From CAUZWH01 sp965224275 (lineage in GTDB: Bacteria; Pseudomonadota; Alphaproteobacteria; SHVV01): a stretch of DNA of 64,000 nt. Below the pieces are notes generated by a model, which worked only from the letters and a program-made list of their open reading frames with translations, had not been told where the DNA came from and did not search any database. Made by a program: the position numbers and the translations under genes. Position 1 is the first letter of the stretch. Each line of letters starts with the position of its first letter. Of the stretch, positions 1 through 8,902 are shown in pieces. The stretch is from contig CBDCYR010000015.1 of NCBI GenBank assembly GCA_965224275.1, positions 124,001 through 188,000 of the forward strand. The letters run 5' to 3'.

Positions 1-932
1 AAGCGGCTGTCGCCGAGGCCTACGAAGCGGGTCTGATCGGTAAGAACGCCTGCGGTTCTGGGTTCGATCACGACATTTGCATCCATCGTGGATCGGGCGC
101 CTATATCGCCGGTGAGGAAACCGGCTTGATCGAGAGCCTCGAGGGGCGCAAAGCGCAACCGCGATTGAAGCCGCCATTCCCGGCCGCGGTTGGCCTATGG
201 GGGTGTCCGACGACAGTCAATAATGTCGAGACCATTGCGGTCATCCCGACGATCCTGCGACGCGGGTCTTCGTGGTTTGCCGGGTTTGGTCGGCCCAATA
301 ATGCCGGCACCAAGGTCTTTTGTATCTCCGGCCACGTTGAACAGCCGTGCAATGTCGAAGAGGAAATGAGCATCCCGCTCAAGGAACTCATTGACAAGCA
401 TGCCGGTGGGGTGCGCGGTGGCTGGGATAATCTGCTGGCGATCATCCCGGGCGGGTCTTCGGTGCCGCTTCTGCCGAAATCGATCTGCGACACCGTGTTA
501 ATGGATTTCGACGCCCTCAAGGACGTCAACTCCGGGCTTGGCACAGCCGCCGTCATCGTGATGGACAAATCGACCGATCTGGTGGCCGCGATCGCGCGCC
601 TCGCCAAGTTCTACATGCACGAGAGTTGCGGTCAGTGCACGCCGTGCCGTGAGGGAACCGGTTGGATGTGGCGGGTCATGGAGCGCATGGCATCGGCTAA
701 GGCCGAAATCGGTGAGATCGACATGCTGCTCGATGTCGCGAGCCAGATTGAGGGGCACACCATTTGTGCCCATGGCGATGCCTCGGCGTGGCCCATTCAA
801 GGCCTGTTTCGACACTTCCGACCAATGGTTGAAGAACGCCTTCTCGCTTACACCAACAGCCAATCCGGCGCGCATCGGGCGCCGATATGCCGCGGTGGCA
901 TAGGACACTGCAATGCCGACTCTGATCGTTGA
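1..932 (+). CDS. nuoF: NADH-quinone oxidoreductase subunit F (3' part)
   Basis: This is the flavoprotein subunit of complex I that takes electrons from NADH through FMN to the N3 4Fe-4S cluster. The gene enters from the left edge; the reading frame starts at base 3. The N3 ligand motif SCGQCTPC is read at about 624-647, and the fourth ligand lies in HTICAHGD (about 757-780). Both are followed by the family's C-terminal AWPIQGL..RHFRP stretch. The last ~25 residues are a poorly conserved tail that runs 20 bp into nuoG, indicating translational coupling. The NADH- and FMN-binding N-terminal part lies outside the window. Confidence 0.95.
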   Translation, partial: AAVAEAYEAGLIGKNACGSGFDHDICIHRGSGAYIAGEETGLIESLEGRKAQPRLKPPFPAAVGLWGCPTTVNNVETIAVIPTILRRGSSWFAGFGRPNNAGTKVFCISGHVEQPCNVEEEMSIPLKELIDKHAGGVRGGWDNLLAIIPGGSSVPLLPKSICDTVLMDFDALKDVNSGLGTAAVIVMDKSTDLVAAIARLAKFYMHESCGQCTPCREGTGWMWRVMERMASAKAEIGEIDMLLDVASQIEGHTICAHGDASAWPIQGLFRHFRPMVEERLLAYTNSQSGAHRAPICRGGIGHCNADSDR

Positions 933-2976
933 TGGCGAGGAAATTACCGTCCACCCGGGAATGACGGTCCTGCAGGCGTGTGAGGTAGCCGGTAAGGAAA
1001 TCCCTCGCTTTTGCTATCACGAGCGTCTGTCTGTCGCCGGCAACTGCCGCATGTGCCTGGTCGAAATGGAAAAATCGCCGAAGCCAATTGCCTCCTGCGC
1101 GATGCCGGCCGGCGACGGGATGGTTATCCACACCAACACGCCGCTTGTGAAACGCGCGCGCGAGGGTGTGATGGAGTTCCTGTTGATCAATCATCCGCTC
1201 GATTGCCCGATTTGCGATCAAGGCGGTGAGTGCGATTTGCAGGACCAGGCCATGGTCTATGGCAAGGGCCTGAGCCGCTATTTCGAACACAAGCGTGCGG
1301 TAGACGAAAAAAACTTAGGCCCGCTTGTTAAAACCGAGATGACGCGGTGTATCCACTGTACGCGTTGCGTTCGCTTCGCGACCGAGATCGCCGGTGTGGA
1401 AATGTTGGGCGCCACCGGTCGCGGCGAGGACATGGAAATCAGCAACTATGTCGAGCGCGCGATGGATTCCGAACTCTCTGGCAACGTCATTGACCTTTGC
1501 CCGGTCGGGGCGCTGACCTCGAAGCCGTATGCGTTTTCGGCCCGGCCTTGGGAGCTGCGCAAGACCGAAACGATCGACGCCCATGATGCGGTTGGATCGA
1601 ACGTGCGGGTGGATGCGCGGGGTCGCGAGATCATGCGGGTGTTGCCCAGGTTGCACGAAGATGTCAACGAGGAGTGGATCTCCGACAAAACCCGTTTCGC
1701 GGCTGACGGCCTAACCCGCCAGCGGCTCGATCGACCCTTCGTCCGTCGCAACGGTCGTCTGGAAAGCGCGAGCTGGGCCGAAGCGTTTGCCGCAATCGCC
1801 GATCGGATGAGCAGTGTGGCGGGCGACAAGATTGCTGCCATTGCTGGTGATCTTGCAGACGCCGAATCGATGGTGGCGCTTAGAGAACTGATGGGCGCAC
1901 TTGGATCGCCAAATCTCGACTGCCGGCAAGACGGCGCCAAGCTCGATGCGACGAAAAGGGCGAGCTATCTGTTCAACACCACGATCGCCGGGATCGACTC
2001 CGCCGATGCCTGCCTGTTGGTGGGATCGAACCCACGTTACGAGGCCTCGTTGGTCAACGCCAGGTTGCGCAAGCGGTATTTGCGCGGCGGCTTCCAAGTG
2101 GCTGCGATCGGGCCCGATATGGATCTCACCTACCGCCACGAAAATCTTGGCGCGGGTCCGCAGACGCTGGCCGAACTCGCTGATGGCAAACACACGTTCG
2201 CCAACACCTTGAGCGAGGCGCAACGCCCAATGTTGGTCCTTGGCCAGGGGGCAATCACACGCGACGACGGTGCTGCGGTTGCCGCAACCGCTCGGCGCCT
2301 GGCCGAAGCCGTTGGCATGATTGCCGACGATTGGTGCGGCTTTAATGTGCTGCATACGGCGGCCGCGCGCGTGGCTGGACTCGATCTTGGCCTGGTGCCG
2401 GAACCAGGCGGGCGCGACGTTGCCGGGATTATTTCCGGTGCCGCTGCCGGCGACATCGAGGTGGTGTATCTGCTTGGCGCCGACGAAATCGATACCCGGG
2501 GCCTCGGCGATGCGTTCGTCGTTTACCAGGGCCACCACGGCGACGCGGGGGCGCACCGAGCCGATGTTGTCCTGCCCGGTGCGGCCTATACCGAGAAAGA
2601 CGGTACCTATGTGAATACCGAAGGACGCGCGCAGCAATCCAAGCGGGCTGTATTCCCGCCCGGCGATGCCCGCGAGGACTGGGCGATTCTGCGGGCGTTG
2701 TCGGAAAAGCTTGGCAAGCCGCTTGCCTACGACACGCTCACCGCGTTGCGGCGTCACATGATTGAGCTCACCCCAACGCTTGGCCGGCTCGACCAGATCA
2801 CGACATCGGATTGGGCCGAATTTGGTGCGGACGGGGCACTCGACGCCACCCCCTTCGAGCTGCCGGTGAGCGACTTTTTCATGACCAATCCGATTTGCCG
2901 GGCATCGGAAACCATGGCCGCATGCAGCGCAGCGTTCAGCGACAATGCGCGCGGAGCCACCGGTACCGATGGCTGA
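913..2976 (+). CDS. nuoG: NADH-quinone oxidoreductase subunit G
   Basis: This is the large iron-sulfur subunit of the complex I peripheral arm, 687 residues, a normal length for alphaproteobacteria. The N-terminal 2Fe-2S domain has Cys34, Cys45, Cys48 and Cys62. It is followed by the His/Cys N5 motif (HPLDCPICDQGGECD, residues 94-108), then Cys146/149/152 and a later CPVGAL for the N4 cluster. The remainder is a molybdopterin-oxidoreductase-like domain without catalytic role in this family. The ATG at 913 lies inside the nuoF tail, and the gene ends 8 bp inside nuoH, so the order F-G-H is tightly coupled. Confidence 0.97.
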   Translation: MPTLIVDGEEITVHPGMTVLQACEVAGKEIPRFCYHERLSVAGNCRMCLVEMEKSPKPIASCAMPAGDGMVIHTNTPLVKRAREGVMEFLLINHPLDCPICDQGGECDLQDQAMVYGKGLSRYFEHKRAVDEKNLGPLVKTEMTRCIHCTRCVRFATEIAGVEMLGATGRGEDMEISNYVERAMDSELSGNVIDLCPVGALTSKPYAFSARPWELRKTETIDAHDAVGSNVRVDARGREIMRVLPRLHEDVNEEWISDKTRFAADGLTRQRLDRPFVRRNGRLESASWAEAFAAIADRMSSVAGDKIAAIAGDLADAESMVALRELMGALGSPNLDCRQDGAKLDATKRASYLFNTTIAGIDSADACLLVGSNPRYEASLVNARLRKRYLRGGFQVAAIGPDMDLTYRHENLGAGPQTLAELADGKHTFANTLSEAQRPMLVLGQGAITRDDGAAVAATARRLAEAVGMIADDWCGFNVLHTAAARVAGLDLGLVPEPGGRDVAGIISGAAAGDIEVVYLLGADEIDTRGLGDAFVVYQGHHGDAGAHRADVVLPGAAYTEKDGTYVNTEGRAQQSKRAVFPPGDAREDWAILRALSEKLGKPLAYDTLTALRRHMIELTPTLGRLDQITTSDWAEFGADGALDATPFELPVSDFFMTNPICRASETMAACSAAFSDNARGATGTDG

Positions 2977-3991
2977 ATTCTGGATTGGATATGCGTGGCC
3001 GACGGTCATTATCGTCGCGCAGGTGCTTGCGATCATTGTGCCGTTATTGATCGTGGTCGCTTATCTGACCCTGTTCGAGCGTAAGGTTTTAGCGGCGATA
3101 CAGATCCGCCGCGGTCCCAATGTGGTTGGTGCATTCGGCCTGCTGCAGCCGTTCGCAGACGGCGCCAAGCTGCTGTTCAAGGAACTGATCCTGCCGGCTG
3201 GCGCCAACAAGGTCGTGTTTATCATTGCGCCGATGCTGACCTTTGTTCTGGCGATGATCGCCTGGGCCGTCATTCCCGTCAGCGCCGGCGTGGTGCTTTC
3301 CGATATCAACGTCGGGGTCCTGTACCTGTTTGCCATCTCCTCGCTTGGGGTCTACGGCATTGTGATGGCGGGGTGGGCCTCCAACTCGCGCTACGCGTTC
3401 CTCGGCGCCCTGCGCTCGGCGGCACAGATGGTGTCCTACGAGATCTCGATGGGCTTCATTATTGTTACCGTCTTGCTGTGCGTGGGCTCGCTCAACATGA
3501 CTGCCATTGTTGAAGCGCAGAGCACCGTTTGGTTCGCGATCCCATTGCTGCCGATGTTTGTGATTTTCTTCATTTCGACCCTGGCGGAGACCAACCGCCA
3601 TCCGTTCGACCTTCCCGAGGCGGAATCGGAGCTCGTTGCCGGCTATCAGGTCGAGTATTCATCATTCATTTACGCGCTCTTTTTCCTTGGTGAATACGCG
3701 AACATGATTCTCATGGCGGGGTTTACGACAATCCTGTTTCTCGGTGGCTGGCTGCCCCCGTTTGGGATTGAGCCGTTCACTTGGATCCCGGATTTCTTGT
3801 GGTTCGCCATCAAGATCGTGTTCCTTTTGTTTGTTTTTGTGTGGGTTCGCGGAACCTTTCCGCGTTATCGCTACGATCAACTCATGCGCCTCGGCTGGAA
3901 AGTGTTTCTGCCGCTGTCGCTATTGTGGGTCGTTGTCACCGCTGGTGCCCTGGTCGCGTTTGACTGGCTGCCAGCGCCGGTCGGGGGTTAG
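2969..3991 (+). CDS. nuoH: NADH-quinone oxidoreductase subunit H
   Basis: This is the membrane subunit at the quinone-binding junction of complex I, 340 residues with about eight hydrophobic helices. The ETNRHPFDLPEAESELVAG loop at the quinone tunnel is intact, as is the early FERK..A..Q.RRGP segment. The ATG at 2969 is preferred over an upstream in-frame ATG (2945) because it gives the family N-terminus and an 8-bp stop/start overlap with nuoG. nuoI follows after 3 bp. Confidence 0.97.
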   Translation: MAEFWIGYAWPTVIIVAQVLAIIVPLLIVVAYLTLFERKVLAAIQIRRGPNVVGAFGLLQPFADGAKLLFKELILPAGANKVVFIIAPMLTFVLAMIAWAVIPVSAGVVLSDINVGVLYLFAISSLGVYGIVMAGWASNSRYAFLGALRSAAQMVSYEISMGFIIVTVLLCVGSLNMTAIVEAQSTVWFAIPLLPMFVIFFISTLAETNRHPFDLPEAESELVAGYQVEYSSFIYALFFLGEYANMILMAGFTTILFLGGWLPPFGIEPFTWIPDFLWFAIKIVFLLFVFVWVRGTFPRYRYDQLMRLGWKVFLPLSLLWVVVTAGALVAFDWLPAPVGG

Positions 3992-3994
3992 GCC

Positions 3995-4483
3995 ATGGCA
4001 TTTCTTGATCGCACCGTGCGTGCCTTGCTGCTGACAGAACTGTTGTCGGGTATGGCACTGACGTTTCGCTACATGGTTCGCCCTAAGGTCACGGTCAATT
4101 ATCCGTTCGAAAAGGGACCCCTGAGTCCGCGCTTTCGCGGCGAGCACGCGCTGCGGCGCTACCCCAACGGCGAAGAGCGTTGCATCGCGTGCAAGCTCTG
4201 TGAGGCGATTTGCCCGGCGCAGGCCATTACAATCGAGGCCGAGCCACGCGCAGATGGCAGCCGGCGCACGACGCGCTACGACATCGATATGGTGAAATGC
4301 ATCTATTGCGGCTTCTGTCAGGAAGCCTGTCCGGTGGACGCGATTGTCGAAGGTCCCAATTTCGAGTTCGCCACCGAAACGCGCGAAGAGCTTTTGTATA
4401 ACAAGGACAAGCTGCTCGAAAATGGTGACCGTTGGGAACGTGAGATTGCGGCGAATCTCGCCGCGGATGCGCCCTATCGATAG
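3995..4483 (+). CDS. nuoI: NADH-quinone oxidoreductase subunit I
   Basis: This is the ferredoxin-like subunit carrying the N6a and N6b clusters on the way to N2, 162 residues. Two complete CxxCxxCxxxCP motifs are present: Cys63/66/69/73 (CIACKLCEAICP) and Cys102/105/108/112 (CIYCGFCQEACP). The short amphipathic N-terminus fits the membrane-apposed form found in alphaproteobacteria and mitochondria (TYKY/NDUFS8). The start lies 3 bp after the nuoH stop. Confidence 0.97.
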   Translation: MAFLDRTVRALLLTELLSGMALTFRYMVRPKVTVNYPFEKGPLSPRFRGEHALRRYPNGEERCIACKLCEAICPAQAITIEAEPRADGSRRTTRYDIDMVKCIYCGFCQEACPVDAIVEGPNFEFATETREELLYNKDKLLENGDRWEREIAANLAADAPYR

Positions 4484-4508
4484 GCGCGGGTGAGGGGGGG
4501 TCTAAACC

Positions 4509-5123
4509 ATGGTCGTCGAGGCCTTGGCATTTTACCTGTTTGCGACGATCACCATCGTCGCCGCATTTATGGTGGTGGCTGCACGCAATCCCGTTCACTC
4601 CGTGCTCTTCTTGATACTCGCTTTCTTCAACTCAGCGGCATTGTTCGTTCTTGTCGGCGCCGAGTTCTTGGCGATGATTCTCGTGATCGTCTATGTCGGG
4701 GCGGTCGCAGTGCTTTTCCTGTTTGTCGTGATGATGCTCGATATCAACTTCGTGGAGCTACGGCAGGGATTTTTGCAATACCTGCCGATCGGCGCGGTGA
4801 TCGGCTTCGTGCTGCTGTTTGAATTGCTGCTGATCCTCGGTTCATGGGTGGTGGTGCCGGACGCCAAATTGTTCGCCGCCGCGCCGACCCCGGCGGCGTC
4901 GCAGATCACCAATACCCACGCGCTCGGCAATATCCTCTACACCGACTATGTCTACCTGTTTCAGGGCGCCGGAATGATCCTCCTGGTCGCCATGATTGGG
5001 GCGATTGTTTTGACGCTGCGCTCACGCGAAGGGGTCCGCAAACAGAAGATCGCCGACCAGGTGGGCCGCCGGCGCGAAGACGCGGTCGAGCTTAAGAAAG
5101 TTCAGACAGGGCAGGGTATCTGA
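4509..5123 (+). CDS. nuoJ: NADH-quinone oxidoreductase subunit J
   Basis: This is a membrane subunit of the proton-pumping arm (ND6 family), 204 residues with five predicted hydrophobic helices. The conserved YVGAVAVLFLFVVMML segment of helix 3 is at residues 59-74. The last ~40 residues are charged and cytoplasmic. A G-rich stretch just before the ATG (about 4491-4500) can serve as ribosome binding site. nuoK starts 2 bp after the stop. Confidence 0.96.
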   Translation: MVVEALAFYLFATITIVAAFMVVAARNPVHSVLFLILAFFNSAALFVLVGAEFLAMILVIVYVGAVAVLFLFVVMMLDINFVELRQGFLQYLPIGAVIGFVLLFELLLILGSWVVVPDAKLFAAAPTPAASQITNTHALGNILYTDYVYLFQGAGMILLVAMIGAIVLTLRSREGVRKQKIADQVGRRREDAVELKKVQTGQGI

Positions 5124-5125
5124 CG

Positions 5126-5434
5126 ATGGAGGTCGGTCTCGGACACTACCTCACGGTTGCTGCGATCCTGTTCACGATCGGTGTGTTTGGGATTTTTCTC
5201 AACCGCAAGAACGTGATCGTGATCCTGATGTCGATCGAGCTGATGTTGTTGGCTGTCAACATTAACTTTGTGGCCTTCTCGACTCACCTCAACGATCTGA
5301 TGGGACAAGTTTTTGCAATGTTCGTCTTGACGGTGGCCGCGGCCGAAGCGGCGATCGGTCTTGCCATCCTCGTCGTCTATTTCCGCAACCGCGGCAGTAT
5401 CGCGGTTGAGGACATCGATTTGATGAAAGGGTAG
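5126..5434 (+). CDS. nuoK: NADH-quinone oxidoreductase subunit K
   Basis: This is a small membrane subunit (ND4L family), 102 residues with three helices. The buried glutamates needed for proton transfer are visible in SIELMLLAVN (helix 2) and in the AAAEAAIGLAI segment (helix 3). It sits between nuoJ and nuoL with gaps of 2 and 6 bp, as in a single transcript. Confidence 0.97.
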   Translation: MEVGLGHYLTVAAILFTIGVFGIFLNRKNVIVILMSIELMLLAVNINFVAFSTHLNDLMGQVFAMFVLTVAAAEAAIGLAILVVYFRNRGSIAVEDIDLMKG

Positions 5435-5440
5435 CCGAGC

Positions 5441-7372
5441 GTGTTATACGCCGCGATTGTTTTTCTGCCGCTGCTGGGCGCAATTATCGCCGGCTTCTTT
5501 GGCCGTGCGATCGGTGATCGTGCGTCGCAACTGGTAACGTGTATCGCGCTCAGTATCTCGGGTTTGCTCTCGATCATCACGTTTTACGATGTCGCATTGA
5601 TGGGCAACACCGTCCGCGTGGACCTCTTCACTTGGGTTACCTCGGGAGATTTCCAGGTTCAGTGGGCGCTGCGTATCGACGCCCTGACCGCGGTGATGCT
5701 GGTTGTTGTGTCGGTGATTTCGGCGATCATTCACTGGTATTCGATCGGCTACATGTCGCATGACCCGCATATCCCGCGGTTCTTTGCCTACCTGTCGCTA
5801 TTTACGTTCGCGATGTTGATGTTGGTGACGGCCGACAACTTCCTGCAGCTTTATTTCGGCTGGGAAGGCGTGGGCTTGTGCTCCTATCTTCTGATCGGAT
5901 TTTGGTACGATCGTCCCACCGCCAACGCGGCTGCGATCAAGGCGTTTGTGGTCAATAGAATTGGCGATTTCGGGTTTGCACTCGGGATCATGGCGATTTT
6001 CTTCGTCTTCAGTTCGATAGAGTTCGATACGGTTTTTGCCGAAGCTCCCAACGTCGCGGGTACGACCTTCAACTTCCTCGGCGGTGAATGGGACATCTTG
6101 ACGGTCACGACCCTGCTGCTGTTCCTCGGTGCGATGGGTAAGTCGGCCCAGGTGCCGCTGCATACCTGGCTGCCAGACGCCATGGAGGGCCCGACCCCGG
6201 TCTCGGCGCTCATTCATGCGGCGACGATGGTAACCGCCGGTGTATTCATGGTGGCGCGCTGTTCGCCGTTGTTTGAGCAAGCGCCGGTGACCCTCGCGGT
6301 CGTCACCGCAATCGGTGCATTTACCGCGATCTTTGCCGCCAGCGTCGGCTTAGTGCAGACCGATATCAAACGCGTTATCGCTTATTCCACCTGTAGCCAG
6401 CTCGGCTATATGTTCTTTGCCGCCGGCGTTGGCGCCTATCCGGTGGCGATTTTCCACCTATTCACTCACGCCTTCTTCAAGGCGCTGCTGTTCCTCGGAT
6501 CCGGCTCGGTGATCCACGGCTTCTCCGACGAACAGGATATGCGCAAGATGGGAGGTGTGTGGCGTAAAATGCCGCTCACCTACGTGGTTATGTGGATCGG
6601 CTCGTTGGCGCTCGCCGGCATTCCATTTTTTGCCGGTTATTACTCAAAGGATCTGATTATCGAATCGGCGTTTGCGTCCGGTACCGATGTGGGGTTGTTT
6701 GCGTTCTACCTCGGCATCGTCGCTGCGTCATTCACGGCGTTCTATTCGTGGCGCTTGCTGTTTATGACCTTCCACGGTGAATGCCGCGCCAGTGACGACG
6801 TCAAGGCGCATATCCATGAATCTCCACCCATCATGACGGTGCCGCTGGTGCTGTTGGCAATCGGCGCGCTGTTTGCCGGAATAGCCGGGGTCGAGGTCTT
6901 TACCGGCGAGCACCTCGATAAGTTCTGGGGCGCGTCGATCGTGATGCTTGGCGAGCACAGCGTTATCGAGGCCGCGCATCACGTGCCGTTGTGGGTCAAA
7001 TTGCTGCCCCTGGTGGTAACGCTCGGCGGCATCGGCTTGGCTTGGCAGTTCTATATTCGCAGCCCCGAGACGCCCAAGCATCTGGCCGAAATCAACCCCG
7101 ACCTTCACAAGTTCCTGCTCAATAAATGGTACTTCGATGAGCTCTTTGATCTTTTGTTCGTCAATCCGTCGAAGTGGATCGGCCGCACGCTCTGGCTAAT
7201 CGGTGACGGCCGCATTATTGACGGCATTGGTCCGGATGGTGTCGCCGCGACCGTAGTTCGGCTGGCCCGCCGCGCCGGCCAACTTCAATCCGGGTATGTT
7301 TACCATTACGCTTTTGCCATGCTGATCGGGGTTGCCGCGATCGTGACCTGGTTTTTTTCGGCAGGGGGTTAA
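5441..7372 (+). CDS. nuoL: NADH-quinone oxidoreductase subunit L
   Basis: This is the distal Mrp-antiporter-like proton-pumping subunit (ND5), 643 residues. The antiporter core motif HTWLPDAMEGPTPVSALIHA is present, and a C-terminal lateral-helix region with LAEINPDLHKF and the NKWYFDELFD motif follows. The start is GTG (MLYAAIVFLPLLG), 6 bp after nuoK, and no in-frame ATG gives the family N-terminus. The gene ends 3 bp before nuoM. Confidence 0.97.
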   Translation: MLYAAIVFLPLLGAIIAGFFGRAIGDRASQLVTCIALSISGLLSIITFYDVALMGNTVRVDLFTWVTSGDFQVQWALRIDALTAVMLVVVSVISAIIHWYSIGYMSHDPHIPRFFAYLSLFTFAMLMLVTADNFLQLYFGWEGVGLCSYLLIGFWYDRPTANAAAIKAFVVNRIGDFGFALGIMAIFFVFSSIEFDTVFAEAPNVAGTTFNFLGGEWDILTVTTLLLFLGAMGKSAQVPLHTWLPDAMEGPTPVSALIHAATMVTAGVFMVARCSPLFEQAPVTLAVVTAIGAFTAIFAASVGLVQTDIKRVIAYSTCSQLGYMFFAAGVGAYPVAIFHLFTHAFFKALLFLGSGSVIHGFSDEQDMRKMGGVWRKMPLTYVVMWIGSLALAGIPFFAGYYSKDLIIESAFASGTDVGLFAFYLGIVAASFTAFYSWRLLFMTFHGECRASDDVKAHIHESPPIMTVPLVLLAIGALFAGIAGVEVFTGEHLDKFWGASIVMLGEHSVIEAAHHVPLWVKLLPLVVTLGGIGLAWQFYIRSPETPKHLAEINPDLHKFLLNKWYFDELFDLLFVNPSKWIGRTLWLIGDGRIIDGIGPDGVAATVVRLARRAGQLQSGYVYHYAFAMLIGVAAIVTWFFSAGG

Positions 7373-7375
7373 GGC

Positions 7376-8890
7376 GTGAGCGACTGGCCCCTTCTCTCCC
7401 TGGTTACGTTCCTGCCGCTGGTAGGGGTTGCCTTCCTGCTGCTGATCCCAGGCGATAAGGAAATCGCGGACCGCAATGCGCGGTGGGTTGCGCTGTGGAC
7501 GACGATAATTACGTTCGTTCTTTCGCTCCTGATCTGGATCAATTTCGATACCTCAACCGCTGATTTTCAGTTTGTCGAGCGCTCGGATTGGTTGGCGGAG
7601 GGCGTCGGCTACCACATGGGTATCGACGGCATTTCGATGCTGTTCATCATCCTTACGACGTTCCTAATGCCGATCTGCATTCTGGCGAGTTGGGAAGCGA
7701 TCAAGACCCGGGTACGCGAATACATGATCGCCTTCCTGGTGTTGGAAACGATGATGGTCGGGGTTTTCTGCGCGCTCGACTTTGTCGTGTTCTACTTGTT
7801 CTTCGAGGGTGGCCTGATACCGATGTTCCTGATCATCGGCATCTGGGGGGGCGATCGCCGTATCTACTCGACCTTTAAATTCTTCCTCTACACGCTGCTG
7901 GGCTCGGTGTTGCTGTTGATCGCGATCATCTACATGTACGTCGAAGCCGGCACCACGGATATACCGCAGTTAATGCAGGCGGGGTTCGCACCCGAGGTAC
8001 AGAAGTGGCTGTGGCTCGGCTTGCTCGCTTCCTTTGCGGTCAAGGTGCCGATGTGGCCGGTCCATACCTGGCTGCCCGATGCCCATGTCGAGGCGCCCAC
8101 AGCCGGATCGGTCATTCTCGCCGGCGTCCTCTTAAAAATGGGTGGCTACGGTTTCCTGCGCTTTTCGATTCCGATGCTGCCCGACGCCAGTGAATATTTC
8201 ACGCCCTTCATCTTCACGCTCAGCATCGTCGCCATCATCTACACATCGCTGGTCGCCTTGATGCAGGCCGACATGAAAAAGCTCGTCGCCTATTCGTCGG
8301 TCGCTCACATGGGTTTCGTAACCATGGGAGTGTTCACCTTCACGGTGCAGGGAATCGAAGGTGGGATTTTCGTGATGCTGAGCCACGGCCTGGTATCGGG
8401 TGCGCTTTTCCTCGTCGTTGGGGTCGTTTACGACCGCGTCCACACCCGTGAGATCGACCGCTGTGGCGGCCTCGTTCACCGCATGCCGATCTACGCGTTT
8501 GTTTTCATGGTGTTCGCGCTGGCCAATGTGGGCCTGCCCGGGACCAGCGGCTTTCCCGGTGAATTCCTAACCTTGATCGGAGCTTACAAGGTGAATACCT
8601 GGGTCGCATTGTTGGCGACCACCGGGATTATCATCGGCGCGGCCTATACTTTGTGGCTCTATCGACGCGTCGTATTTGGAGAATTGACCAAGGCGGATCT
8701 TAAGAACATCGTCGACCTAAACCCACGCGAAGTAGCGATTTTTGCGCCTCTTGTCGCGGCCGTACTTTTCTTCGGGATTTACCCGGATCCCTTGCTCAAC
8801 GTCTTACATGCGTCAGTCGCCAATATGGTGGAGCAACATCAAGCCGCGCTCGAGGCGACGAAAGCTGCCACGATGTTGGCAGCGAAATAG
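7376..8890 (+). CDS. nuoM: NADH-quinone oxidoreductase subunit M
   Basis: This is the antiporter-like proton-pumping subunit ND4, 504 residues with about 14 hydrophobic helices. It keeps the pump-domain motif HTWLPDAHVEAPTAGSVILA and the key Lys/Glu region FFEGGLIPMFL. It has a GTG start three bases after the nuoL stop. nuoN follows after 12 bp. Confidence 0.97.
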   Translation: MSDWPLLSLVTFLPLVGVAFLLLIPGDKEIADRNARWVALWTTIITFVLSLLIWINFDTSTADFQFVERSDWLAEGVGYHMGIDGISMLFIILTTFLMPICILASWEAIKTRVREYMIAFLVLETMMVGVFCALDFVVFYLFFEGGLIPMFLIIGIWGGDRRIYSTFKFFLYTLLGSVLLLIAIIYMYVEAGTTDIPQLMQAGFAPEVQKWLWLGLLASFAVKVPMWPVHTWLPDAHVEAPTAGSVILAGVLLKMGGYGFLRFSIPMLPDASEYFTPFIFTLSIVAIIYTSLVALMQADMKKLVAYSSVAHMGFVTMGVFTFTVQGIEGGIFVMLSHGLVSGALFLVVGVVYDRVHTREIDRCGGLVHRMPIYAFVFMVFALANVGLPGTSGFPGEFLTLIGAYKVNTWVALLATTGIIIGAAYTLWLYRRVVFGELTKADLKNIVDLNPREVAIFAPLVAAVLFFGIYPDPLLNVLHASVANMVEQHQAALEATKAATMLAAK

Positions 8891-8902
8891 CGGGGCACGG
8901 CA

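Noticed and set aside
1711..3036. 441-codon minus-strand open frame opposite nuoG/nuoH
   Set aside because: It lies antisense to two well-conserved genes, in a GC-rich genome where such shadow frames are common, and its translation matches nothing recognisable.
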